DNA from: Phorcus lineatus
Taxonomy: Eukaryota > Mollusca > Gastropoda > Trochida > Trochidae
Assembly: GCA_921293015.1 (NCBI GenBank)
Contig: OV121088.1
Coordinates: 4,154,001 to 4,218,000 of the forward strand
Reading direction: 5' to 3'
DNA: 64,000 nt
Shown here: piece after piece, positions 11,680 to 22,644 of the stretch
Position numbering within the stretch: the first letter of the stretch is position 1
Layout: every line of letters begins with the position of its first letter
Made by a program: the position numbers and the translations under genes
Notes under the pieces: generated by a model
Database searches by the model: none
Told to the model about the DNA's origin: nothing
Seen by the model: the letters and a program-made list of their open reading frames with translations, nothing else

Positions 11680-14303
11680 ATTTTCAACTTTGATTTCAGC
11701 AACGAATGTTGACAGAAACACAGGAAAAGTAAACTCCCCAATCTGTCTACGTCGCCATCTTGGTTTTCATAAAAAATCCGGAAAATCCGAAAATATCCAA
11801 ATATTTTTTCCAAATATATAACGTATGGCTCAAAAACGAATTATGATTCTCATAAAGTTTAGAAATGATGAACTGAACATCGATTGATGGATAATTCATA
11901 AACTGTTTTGTGCTTTAACTATAATAAAGACTTACTGCTGTATTTTCTGTACCGGCGTATTTTCTGTTTCTTGTGTAATTCTGTATTTAGTTTTGCTCCT
12001 ATGAGATTAATGTTTACAACTAATAGATTTTATAGAATTATCAATCAACAATTGTATGTACTTTGATATATTTCATTGTAAAACAAATATAATTTTTAAC
12101 ATTTCAGAGGTTGTCCGTCTTGTAGTGAGTGAGTGAGTTATTGCTTAGCGCTGCTTAATTGGGCAATATTTCAGCCAGTGGCGTTCACTAATGCCTACAT
12201 GGAAGAATGCCTACAGTCTTATCAAAACATTTTCATGCACCAGTGGCTCTAAGTTTAACAACCTTCACCCTATAAGCGAAGTGGAATGTTCCACAAATGA
12301 AAACCAAACAACATATTGTTAGCACATCGTTATTTCAAACGACATTAAATTATCAATTTTGTTAAAATTTGAAAACATGTTTTTATCACAATATTTCTAC
12401 AATATATTTACAACATATACATTTAATGTGACATAATCACTTTTGTTAAAATTTAAAAACATGTTTTTGTCACAACATTTCTACACATTTATATACTTGA
12501 TCTTGTTGTCTTGTAGCCAAAATCGTCGAAATTCTGCGTACATTTTACATGTATATTAGACATTTGTGTCTGCTGTAAATAAGTTTCCAAAATTATGTTT
12601 GAGTCATTGACGCGTCACATTGTAGGCATTGTTCCTTGTAGGCGTTTTTCCCTGTAGGCATTATTAACCCTAACCTTTCAGCCATTAGCCTTAATCCATC
12701 TTGTAACCTTTATGTAGAGTCCTTGTCACTTGTTCCATGTCCAAAAATATGCTTCGAGCATTGAGTGGAAATCAGTCTAATGTCATCATTATTTAATGGC
12801 TAACCAACAATTTGAGAGTAGGTGTATATAAAACAACTTAATTAAGATCAATTGTGATGTGAAAATTATTTCCTGATGCAGATGAAAGTTTTTTCTAGTG
12901 AATGATATCATTCATCATGGTGATACATATAATTTGTACTCGAAACCCATATATGCTCAAAGCCCCTTTTATATTCCATTCGCTGATGAATGAGTGTAAT
13001 AAACAAGAAAACACAAATGCCCTTTAAAAATGTGTTTAATTCAAAAGTGGAAACATTTATGTCACAGATATAATAGTGAAATGAAGAATTCAACAATATG
13101 GTGACTTAAATTGATTTACTTGACAATTTACAACATATCACTCATCAATTATTGTAATTAATAATTTCCTTTTAAATAAAAATTAGTTTAATATCTATAA
13201 GTATCTTAAAGGTTATTAAAGGTTGAAATTTTCAATTGGTCAAACTACACAAGATTTAAGTATGATAAAGTGCTTAAATCTTAAAACTGAAAATAACTTT
13301 TAAAGAGTGATGCTTACTACTAAACCATTGAAAGTATTTGCCATTATAGGACACAATACATGTCTTTAAACATTCAAATGAAGCATTCATAAAATACTTC
13401 ATGACCAAACACCTGTCCATAACTGATCAAATATAATATCTCCTCCCTGCTAATATGAAATCCTCTAAAATTATTGTTTTCTTTTATTTGTTACTATTAA
13501 TTAATTTATGTTCATCATTTGAAGAGAAAAACGTCTCATAACGTCTCAATCCTGCAATAAAGAAGTTGTAAATGCATAGAACTTTGTTCTCTATTCATCT
13601 CACAAACTTCTAAATGCCTCTCAAAGAAGTCATCTCTTCCTCTTAAACATTACGAAATGTGATTATCCATTTTTCACTAGTTTGGCATTTATTTACAAAG
13701 TATTAGTCAAATATGTGATCATCATTGAATTAAAACAACGCTCAGATTATTCATTAGTTCTGAAAACACTTTTTACATTTAAATAATGTATGTTGGACGT
13801 CTCTCAAACTGGTGCTTTGTTCTCTGGGCTAGTAACATTTGGAGCTTTTGTGTCTATTCTTTCATAATTTTACATCTCATATCATACAATGCTTTAGGAT
13901 CATATCTAACATTTGAATGCACTCTACAGATTCAGCAAATCAGAAATAAATTTATTTGGAAATTTACTGCAATGCAGAGATTTTTTATCATACCTCAATT
14001 TCTCTCAAATAAAATAGAGTTTACTCAAAGGTCAACTTGGTAAAATTTGCCTCTTTTTGATCAGTGAAGCCAGAGATAACAATGGCAGCTCCAGAAATGT
14101 TCAAACATGTTATTTCACTTATATAATAGGAGGTTCCCCTTTGAGTACACACAAAATTATCTATAATTTTTTTCAAAAGGTAGGGTCAGTGTTCTGAACC
14201 CCAAATTTTCCCTTTGGATCTGCTACTGCATGATATGATGCAAGACTCATGTCTCTAACCAAAAGAATTACTAGTATCTAAGAACTATATAACACAGCTC
14301 ATG
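11680..14303. other. WDR11 5' flank and intergenic region, no gene seen
   Basis: The reading frame upstream of the WDR11 Met stays open for about 100 bases but has no further ATG in frame. An out-of-frame ATG GCG ACG TAG occurs near 11757-11768 on the minus strand. Between WDR11 and the first DUF3504 gene only AT-rich sequence is visible. It includes a GTGAGTGAGTGAG-type stretch near 12125, reminiscent of dispersed repeats in gastropod genomes, and short 'TGTAGGC' repeats at 12620-12665. No ORF with recognisable similarity was found. Confidence 0.5.
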
Positions 14304-15836
14304 TCAACTTTGATGGATTTGCATGTTGACTGCTTCACCGACAATACGCTTATTTAGAGGAAGCCCTGAGGCAATCAACATCTTCCTCCAATACGTGGAC
14401 AGCATGGAGAAAGAGATTGGTTCATCACTCAACCAGGAATCCGTCTCGCCAGGAAACTTGTTAGGTTTCAGATAGAAGGGGGACAACTCATCCCTCTGCA
14501 GCTTTGGTCTCTGAGCTTTGAACTGTTTAAAGTAGCTGACATAACACCTGTCAGGATTGGCGTAATTTGGAAACACTTTGAGTCCATAGTTGTCGCTCAG
14601 CGGTCTCTCCAGATACTCCTCACCATTGTCATCCATCTTGAGCTGAATCTGCCCCCACTTCAGCTGGAAGTGTTCTGACGGACGCCGGATGTTGAAGTAC
14701 ATGGAGTTGAGGAACCACATAGTGTTGGCCAGAGCTTCTGGTTGTTGGTTCCCGAGCACGTTGAATTGGAAGAGAACTTCAATGTCTGAGCTATTGATAG
14801 GAGACAGAATGTGAGACGTTGCCTTCACGCACTCATCCATTTTTACTTTGATGAAGTCTCGTGCTGGTTTGAACTGCTCAGCTTTTGTAACCGAGTAACC
14901 GTAGTTGTTGGCAGTAAGGAATCTCTCAAGAAAGGCCATCAGGTTTTTCATGGATATTGGAGCAAGCTCACTCCCATCCTTTTTCCTGGCTTCTTGGAAG
15001 TATAGCAGGAGCATCTCATTGAGGGTGTCTGGAGTGGTTGTCAGGAGGTCCACTTCAGTCCCATGCCGGCTCGTCACAAACCTCTTCAGTCGTTTCACTG
15101 CATTCAGAACTGCAGTTGCCGAGCCGGGACTCAGCTGTGACTTCCGTCCAGAGCTTGTAGAGGGCAGCACTTCCACCTCAGCTTGACCTTCCTCTTCTAA
15201 AGATCCACCAGGGTCATCATCATCAAGAAGGTCAAGGTCAATTACTTCTTCCTGAACAGAATCTTGTTCACTTTTAATTGGCCTCTGGATTTCATAGTTA
15301 ATTTCCCTGTCCTTCTTTGTAACATGGTGCGATGATGAGTTTGTATTTTGGCTGGAATATCTGTTATATTGAATATTGACTTGGGAGGCGGGAGAAATCT
15401 GCAAATGCGTTCCTTGCTCTGTGTTGGATGGGGAAGAACAGTTCTCATTATCACTCTCTTGCACAAACTGGTTATGTCTGGGAGCTTTGGTTTTCCTTGA
15501 TTCTAAAGAAGTACTACATCTTCGTTTATTTGGATTCGGGTTGGATTGAACTGGTGGCGTTACATTGCCATGTGGCCTGTTCTCTTTGAACTGCTGTCTT
15601 AAATCTACTGCTGGAGTTGTTTTGAAGGATTTGGTGCAGTAGCTTTCACTGAGGACATGTCCACTATTCTGCAGCAACTCGCTGAGGACGTATCTCTCTT
15701 TCTTCATGTTGTCGATCTCCACACTCACATAACCACTGACCTCCACAAACTGGTTGTAGCTCAGGTAGGTCTGGCACAGCTGCTGAATCTGCATAATCAG
15801 AGAGTTGAAGAAATCTACTGAATACTGCTCTTCCAT
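14304..15836 (-). CDS. DUF3504 / Crypton-derived protein, paralogue 1
   Basis: A 510-aa single-exon ORF. Residues about 30-70 form a block shared by all three paralogues here (VSGYVSVEIDN, ERYVLSELLQNSGHVLSESY). A Ser/Pro/acidic low-complexity middle follows, with a SUMO-interacting-motif-like VIDLDLLDDDD near residue 198. From about 245 it resembles the core-binding plus N-terminal catalytic portion of DUF3504 proteins (KIAA1958, ZMYM and QRICH1 type), a family derived from Crypton tyrosine recombinases. RRPSEHFQLKWG near 384 aligns with the box-I arginine region. The ORF ends before any H-x-x-R box or nucleophilic Tyr, so strand-exchange activity is not expected unless a further exon was missed. 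A splice acceptor just upstream of the ATG (TTGTTGCAG ending near 15854) indicates a 5' UTR intron. Cellular role unknown; a chromatin or transcription role is inference from relatives. Confidence 0.75.
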   Translation of the reverse strand: MEEQYSVDFFNSLIMQIQQLCQTYLSYNQFVEVSGYVSVEIDNMKKERYVLSELLQNSGHVLSESYCTKSFKTTPAVDLRQQFKENRPHGNVTPPVQSNPNPNKRRCSTSLESRKTKAPRHNQFVQESDNENCSSPSNTEQGTHLQISPASQVNIQYNRYSSQNTNSSSHHVTKKDREINYEIQRPIKSEQDSVQEEVIDLDLLDDDDPGGSLEEEGQAEVEVLPSTSSGRKSQLSPGSATAVLNAVKRLKRFVTSRHGTEVDLLTTTPDTLNEMLLLYFQEARKKDGSELAPISMKNLMAFLERFLTANNYGYSVTKAEQFKPARDFIKVKMDECVKATSHILSPINSSDIEVLFQFNVLGNQQPEALANTMWFLNSMYFNIRRPSEHFQLKWGQIQLKMDDNGEEYLERPLSDNYGLKVFPNYANPDRCYVSYFKQFKAQRPKLQRDELSPFYLKPNKFPGETDSWLSDEPISFSMLSTYWRKMLIASGLPLNKRIVGEAVNMQIHQS

Positions 15837-16051
15837 TCTGTCTTACCTGTTCCTGCAACAAGAGACAAATCAGTTATTTCTGCACTCAAAATTGTTTGTT
15901 TCACTAAGCATGTGAAAAATTCATTTTGCATGTAGATACTAAAATGATTTTGTGACTGTCATATTGTAATCATGTTAAAACGTGATCAATTCAAAATTTT
16001 AAAAGAAAGTACATACACATTCTATCAAAAAATTATTGCTGCATCAGTTCA

Positions 16052-17151
16052 TGTCAGAATGTTTCCAATCTCATTGAAATCAGCCCGAAACTAATCGCTC
16101 GTACCTCGCTACGTTTCTTGATCTGACCACGGCTCAATAAAAGCCGTGTCAGACGGCCTTGACCGTGACCTTTCACCTCCAATTATTCTAACCAATCACG
16201 GGTCCGCGTACATATCGGTTTTGTTTGATCACGAAAGATTGCGGAAAGTTGAAAATAAGGGACGCCCTGAAAAATGTTTTGCAAAAGTTTTTAAAAGATA
16301 GCATAAAAAATGAATATCATTTTTGTTGCAACTGTGATCAATCATTTTGAGTTGTATGATAAGCTTTTTATTGAAAACATAGTTATCACTCTTGAGATAC
16401 ACACCAGTGGCGGATCCAGGAAATTAGAGTGAAAGCGAAGAAGAGAGAGGGGGCACCCTGGTTGTTGATAAGAGGGTCGGGGGTCTGGTGAATGGTCAGC
16501 CATTGCACACTTCTGAGTTATAAATATGTAACAGTATGTCACTTATCAAATACAAATGCAAATGTTTCTGTTTCTACAGTTTCTGATTTATTTACCTGCC
16601 CCCATTCACAAAAATACTTAATTTGAAATTTAAAAATTGATATGAATTCCTCGAAACCCTTTGACAAAATTTTGATATAAACTTTGTAGACCTATTCAAT
16701 AATGTGTCGTAGTTTGTTTTTGGTAAATTTCTTCACTATAACTTTTAATTTTTTAAAACGTCTTTTGGACGAAGAATATGCCAAATCAAACGCTAATATT
16801 GTCACGATAATACATCTTAATCACTATCCTCCTCAGGTCGCAGACATAGCTAAATTTCCGACCAGCGTATCATCACCCACGATCATTTTGCATTCATCCC
16901 AGCTCGGCTTTTCTCGGGTCCATTCAGAAAAAGCTCGAATCCCGAGATACAAAGGTTAGATGTGATGTTTTGAATGTCAATTCAACAGTTATCGAAGTCT
17001 TTCCAGCCTCGATTCTTATTGGCTGGCACAGTCTGGCGGTCAAGGCCGTCTGACGCGGCTCTTATGGAGCCGTGATCAGATCAAGAAACGCAGTGAGGTA
17101 CGAGCGATTAGTTTCGGGCTGATTTCAATGAGATTGGAATGTTTCCTGACA
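16052..17151. mobile_element. Foldback/MITE element with ~115-bp inverted arms
   Basis: The left arm 16052-16165 and right arm 17036-17151 are near-exact reverse complements. Shared segments include CCAATCTCATTGAAATCAGC, CTAATCGCTCGTACCTC and GTCAGACGGCCTTGACCG (one mismatch in the right arm). The interior, about 870 bp, has no convincing ORF. It lies immediately upstream of DUF3504 paralogue 1, so it occupies that gene's promoter or 5' intron region. Confidence 0.7.
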
Positions 17152-17321
17152 GGCTAATTTTCAGAAAGAATTACTCATTACAAAAGGAAACTAACAGTGT
17201 TATATGTTAAACTAGAAATATGTGCATGTGATGCACAGTGATGTCCCCCTTCCAAACTTTTAATCCTACCTAATCATTTAATGGCCACAAGAGACAATTC
17301 ATGCCAAGCATATAATAACCC

Positions 17322-18145
17322 CCAATATGCACTAAGTTCAAATTGTTTCCATGGAAACCAAGTAAAATGAAAAATTAAGAATAACCAAAGTAGCAAAAGG
17401 CACCACAAAAGCACTAGATCTAACCACATACCAAGTTTTGAAAAAAAATATTGAACGGTTTTTGAGATATGGCCCAGAAAGGAAAGCATCCCCCTCTATA
17501 TGCACAAAGTTCAAATCGTTTCTATGGAAACCAGAAAACAAAATTAATTCAGAACAGGTTCAGTGGTGAAAAAGGAAGATTTTTCTATATTTGTCAACTT
17601 CTTTATTGTATGGAATGTGACATTTGATACTCACACAGTCATCAAATATTATAATTAGCATTTACAGCCCTCACTCAGTTCAAATTGTTTCCATGGAAAC
17701 CAAGTAAAATTAAAAATTAAGAATAACCAAAGTAGCAAAAGGCACTACCCAAGCACTAGATCTAACCACATACCAGGTTAAGTAAAATAATACTTATAGA
17801 TTTTTAGATAAAGGATGGAAAATTACCCCAACCCCATATGCACAAAGTTCAAATTGTTTCCATGGGAACCAGAAAAATAAAAAAAACCTGAGTAACCAAA
17901 GTAGCAAAAGGCACCACCCAAGCATTAGATATAACCGCATACCATGTTTTGAAAAAGAACATTGAATGTTTTTTTAGATATGGCCCGGAAAGGAAAGCAT
18001 CCCCCCTATATGCACCAAGTTAAAATTGCTTCCATGGAAACCAGAAACAAAGAAAAAGAATAACCAAAATAGCAAAAGGCACCACTCCAGCACTATCCCC
18101 AACCACAAACAGTTTTTGAGATATGGCTCGGAAGCAGACCCTTTG
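17322..18145. repeat. Tandem repeat, about five units of ~171 bp
   Basis: The landmark AAGTTCAAATTGTTTCCATG (with variants) recurs near 17331, 17506, 17675, 17844 and 18018. Each is followed by a shared 'GAATAACCAAAGTAGCAAAA' stretch and an 'AGATATGGCCCGGAAAGG'-type segment. Some units are partly deleted. Non-coding. Confidence 0.75.
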
Positions 18146-18467
18146 CGGGAGACATAATAATCTGGCATTGGCTGTGATCAAATTTCTTTGATGCTTTTAT
18201 GTCATCAATATCTTTCTTTGCTGTAATTTTATAAAAACAAATAATAAAAAAATATTTTCTAATGAATCATGTCATGTAGTGCTGGTTCTGGAAAATTTGA
18301 AAGGGGGGTTCAACTTTTATTTACAAAAGCTGGGTTGGGGTTTGTTGGGTGTGTTTGAGAGAAAGAGGGGGTCCAACCCTGGGAACCTTCTGATCAACCA
18401 ATGTCCATCTCATTTTTATTCTCATAGTTGAATTTCTTCAAGTAAGGTGATGTGAGGTGATATTGTC

Positions 18468-18764
18468 AGTTTAAAGCAGCTTTCAAGAGTATTTCACTTA
18501 TATCGCGGCTGCTTGTTTTATTGCAGGGAGAAAGCCCGAAACACCATTGTGACTATGCATTGCGGTGAAACCTGCGAGCATCGGCTGGAACTAGCTAACC
18601 ATGGATGGTACTACGCTGAAATTCAGTATAGCATTGCACCCAAACCTGACTGCGTGTAGAACAGTTCTCTACTGCAGACAAAGTTGCCGAGCCCTTGGCG
18701 GGATTCGAACCACAGACATCTTGATCCGAAGCCTAACGCGCTAACCACTGCGCTATCCCGCCCC
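18468..18764 (-). mobile_element. tRNA-Arg-derived SINE, copy A
   Basis: On the minus strand a tRNA-like head starts GGCGGGATAGCGCAGTGG (box A) and contains GGTTCGAATCC (box B), with an anticodon-arm segment CTTCGGATCA like tRNA-Arg(UCG). The T stem does not pair properly, so it is not a functional tRNA. The body, including TCCAGCCGATGCTCGCAGG and a tail around GATATAAGTGAAATACTC, is shared with copies at 38929-39172 and 44304-44587. Confidence 0.75.
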
Positions 18765-18769
18765 CAATT

Positions 18770-19960
18770 TCCTCAAGTAAGCACCAGGGCTGGAGCAACT
18801 GATCAGGTTATAAGCATGGATTATGCAATAAGGAAAAAGTGTGTCATGTTAATATTTGAGTTTTGTAAATACCAATGAAGGATTTATGTCTCTTTTTGTT
18901 GATCCAAGTCTCCATCAAGCACCAACTTTGCATCGTGTCAATTTTAATCTTCTCTTATAAGTGTTTAAAAGTAAAACCTCAATTTTTTTTGCAGTTATTT
19001 CTTCCTTTGACATACTTTAATATACTTGATATTCAGTTTACGGCAAGAAAATTAAGAGACGTATAGAAAGTACTCAAGTTCTGTCAGACTGACATCTGAA
19101 ATTAAGTATATTGTTGTCAAGTATCTCCTTTATCCAACAACAGCAAAACTTTCTTGATAACAGCATCTTTGAGCATATATACAATATACTTTGAAACTTT
19201 TTGTAAGTAAACAAATGATTTGTCTTCAAGGGTGTCCATTGACTTCATCTAGCCCCAAGCAATGTCAACTGTAAGTGGTATCATTGTGTTGTCAGAATGT
19301 GCCTCACATCAGATAAAAACTAACAAACTCCTCTTTTGGTTTTACTTTTTTATTCTTCTGGAAAAAAATCCTGTTAAAAAAATCAGATCATGGTTTATAT
19401 TATCACATTACACTTAATTTAGAAATTGGAAGTTGCACTCGTTCCCACTGAAACAATTTGCAATGATTTAAAAATTCAGTTAGAAAGGTTTTCAAGGAAG
19501 CAAAGTCATTATAAAAACTAAGTAGGTCATTGACTCAGAATCATAAATATGGCAGTTGTTGAAATACTATAAAATGTGGTGGAGATGAATGTCTATTACT
19601 CTACAATGTACATCTATTGAATAGAACAAAAAGGTCTTGTTCGACACACGTGATAATACTGCACAAAATCTAGCCTAAATATAACATGCCTTAGATAGTG
19701 ACATAAGAATGAGAATAAAATGCAACCTGACCATATGTAGCAATGTATGTAAAGCTATATGATTGATACTTTTGCAAAATACTAGATAGTAAAACATTAA
19801 CAATAATGAAAATGATAAATAATTAAATAAATCTGGACTACTGGAATAACAAGATGATTTATAGGTGAATGAAGTGCATGTTTACTAAAAAAAATTCAGA
19901 ACAAAATGCCCAATTTGATACATATGAAAAATTTAAAAAGGAGAGACAAACAAATAGATG
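18770..19960. other. Gene-free AT-rich stretch
   Basis: No coding signal, tandem array or clear element is seen between the SINE and the TTAA-flanked element. Confidence 0.4.
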
Positions 19961-19963
19961 CCC

Positions 19964-20919
19964 TTAAAGGCCGGGATCCAAACCTCCAAAAAACCCATGG
20001 GTTTCTTATCTTTGTCATCTCTACTCTGATTGGTTGATTCCATAAACAAAGATATTATCAGTGTTTGAGTGACAGGGCAGTAACGGTTTTTTTGGTGCCT
20101 GGGAGAGCTCAGCAGGGTCAAAGGTCTCAAAACTTTACTACAAGTTGTGGCTGGCAGTAGTCTACTGAGTTTCAGTGCATAATCATCAGGGAAAAACCAT
20201 TAGTAATAATACATGAAGTTTAAATTTCTGTGATAGGCTGATAATTTTTTTAGTATATTAAGTTATATATATTTTATGAAATGACCAACACAAAGGAGAT
20301 CTTTAATTATAGAATTAGATATAATTGTATTTGTTAAAATTCTCTGAAAAACGTTCAAAACAACCATAGTCTTTTAACAATGTTTGGATGTATTTGAAGT
20401 AAACAATGTCACTATTGTTGACAAAAGTTATACAAAATTGTCTAAATCCATTTACTGTCACAATAATATTTTTATAACCTTAGTCTCTACAACTCCCCAC
20501 AAGCAGAGCTAAATATTTGGGGGACATATGGGATGGGGGAGGTTTTGATTTCCCAGTCAGGCTGGGAAGGCAGTGAAATCTGACACTCTGAATGGATCTT
20601 TTTCTCCACTAGCAGACTTGTTTGGTATGGTAATGATGAGAATCTAGTCACGTGACATTTACAAAGTTAATTCAAATTTGGAAATAAATGCAGTCAAAGT
20701 ACTGTTTTAGTTTTTAGTTTTGATTAAACATGTTTAGGAATTCCATTTCTTTGAAGTGTCAAGGATATATTGTGTAAATATGATATCTTTCCGGTAAGAA
20801 GATTTTGATTTATTCCACCTCGAACATATGTACCCTCATTTTTTCCCTTCAAGGTGTAGTTTTTTCAGGTCAACTTGGCCACGCCAACACCGTGTATAGT
20901 GGCGGATGCCGGCCTTTAA
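19964..20919. mobile_element. TTAA-flanked MITE-like element
   Basis: TTAA at 19964-19967 is followed by AGGCCGGGATCC. At the other end the complement reads TTAA (20916-20919) then AGGCCGGCATCC, a 12-bp terminal inverted repeat with one mismatch. There is no ORF inside. The TTAA target suggests piggyBac-type mobilisation, but the ends lack the CCC start, so family is uncertain. Confidence 0.5.
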
Positions 20920-21233
20920 GAGGTAATATATAAACAGATTTATACACCATGAATCCACATCTTAAGTGATTCACATAGAAAAGAACGCTTCTGAGATGAC
21001 AGATTCTATTAACAATTGAGCTGCTAAATCAATCTATAAGTGCCCATACATTCAAATTTACAGGAAACACAATTTGTTAAGACAACAAATCATTTAGAAT
21101 TTTCTCCAGTAAAGATTATCCCATGTTATTCTCTGACCTACAAGTAAGGGATGAACATTATGTTTTCATTACACAAATTATTTGCATTAATACGGCAACA
21201 CATTTAAATATTAAATAGAGGATACTAAACGAC

Positions 21234-21347
21234 CTTCCATTTAATACTATTTTTATTAAATGAGTTAATGATTCAATATGAAACGAGCGAAAGCGAGTTT
21301 GATACCAAATCATGAACGAGTTTGATAAAAATAGTATTAAATTGAAG
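21234..21347. repeat. Short inverted repeat around TTTAATACTATTTTTAT
   Basis: CTTCCATTTAATACTATTTT at 21234 is matched by a reverse complement ending near 21347, with a few mismatches over about 27 bp. The loop is about 60 bp and includes GAACGAGTTTGAT-type sequence. It probably belongs to a larger dispersed repeat extending to about 21540 with a TGACGTCA site near 21463. Confidence 0.5.
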
Positions 21348-21797
21348 GAAGATTAGTATTCTGTTTATTACTTGACCTCAGTCATCAAGCATGATTACTG
21401 AAAGTGTACTGAACGAAACATTTCCGCAACTTGGCCACCATTGTGACGGCAGTGCTATCATTGTGACGTCACAACCACACAATGTGATGTCATACGTGCA
21501 GCGGTATTATACTAGTTTAATATTACCGTATAAATATTACACTGCAGTATCTTACACGGGCGAGTAATAACAATATATATATTATAATATGAATATGATT
21601 AAGAAAATAAACAATCAGAAGGATAGTGTAAGGTGAAAAACAAACTTGACAGTAAAATGGTTAATAAAGTCCTGTGACCGAGAGACAAAAAGATCAACAT
21701 TACATGTAAGGAGTATAAAGCTGACAACAATTTGAAAGTTATAGGTGTGTAGGAGGTAATTGCTATAATGCCCATCATTATGAGTTATTTAAAACCT

Positions 21798-21941
21798 TGA
21801 CCCCGTTTCACAAACAATCGTAACCTAGTTTACGAGTGATTTTCACACGTAAACATAGATCTACGTTTTGGATGCGTTTCATAAAAAAGTGCAGGTGTAA
21901 ACTAGTAGCGTAGAAGTATGATTTTTTGTGAAAAGGGGTCC
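21798..21941. mobile_element. Small MITE, ~145 bp, with ~16-bp TIRs
   Basis: The ends GACCCCGTTTCACAAA and TTTTGTGAAAAGGGGTC are imperfect inverted repeats, and the 145-bp body is otherwise unique here. MITEs with 'CCCGTTTCACAAA' ends are common in molluscan genomes (recollection, not searched). Confidence 0.55.
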
Positions 21942-21944
21942 TGG

Positions 21945-22640
21945 TGCTGATTGCATTTAATACAACAACACTCAGGTGTCAATAAAACATTTTTTAGGTA
22001 ATAAAGGAAATAATGCCCAGGTACGTATTTGGTACATTCTCTGCAAAACAACAATAGCTTATCTTGCTGATTCATGATACAGATCAAAAACTGATATGCC
22101 AGATAATAGACTCAGTGAAAAACATTTTGTTCAGTTGTCAAAAAAACAATCGACTGTGACATAAATAGTGATGTCAAAGAATATCACAAATGAATCTAAT
22201 AAAACAGTTTTTCACCCTTTTCTTCTGAATAACAAATACCAAAGCATTTTTTATTGTATGAACAGCCTTCAAAGTTAGCTATCAAAGGAAATATAACAAT
22301 AGATCGGCCAGGAGCTTAACATATTAATAATGATAATAACCTGGGAAAAGTAGACTTTCTCTATGTAAAGTCAGCCTCAAGTGTCATTATCCATTCATTA
22401 TCATTTTCTGAAGTTTTACATTCCATTTCTTCAAATTTTTCATTCCACTTTCCTTCAAATGCAAGTGTCATTAAAAATTTAACATAACATCACATACCAG
22501 TTTTCAGATATTTTTCACATACCACAAATCTTTTACGTCACCAATGTCCTTCACATAACAGTGTCCATCACATTTACACTAACTTTTCACATACAATTGT
22601 CCTTCACATAACAATATCCTTCACATACTATTGACTTTCA
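21945..22640. other. AT-rich spacer grading into degenerate CTTCACATA repeats
   Basis: From about 22480 short, imperfect 'TTCACATANNANTGTCC' units of about 20-25 bp appear. They merge into the regular 34-bp minisatellite and look like its degenerate edge. Confidence 0.5.
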
Positions 22641-22644
22641 CATA

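Noticed and set aside
14304..15836. Active Crypton transposon
   Set aside because: The ORF lacks the H-x-x-R box and active-site tyrosine, has a 5' UTR intron and belongs to a structured tandem family; no terminal features were seen.
18690..18764. Possible functional tRNA gene (minus strand)
   Set aside because: A and B boxes and a tRNA-Arg-like anticodon arm are present, but the T stem does not pair and the sequence continues into a SINE body shared with two other loci.
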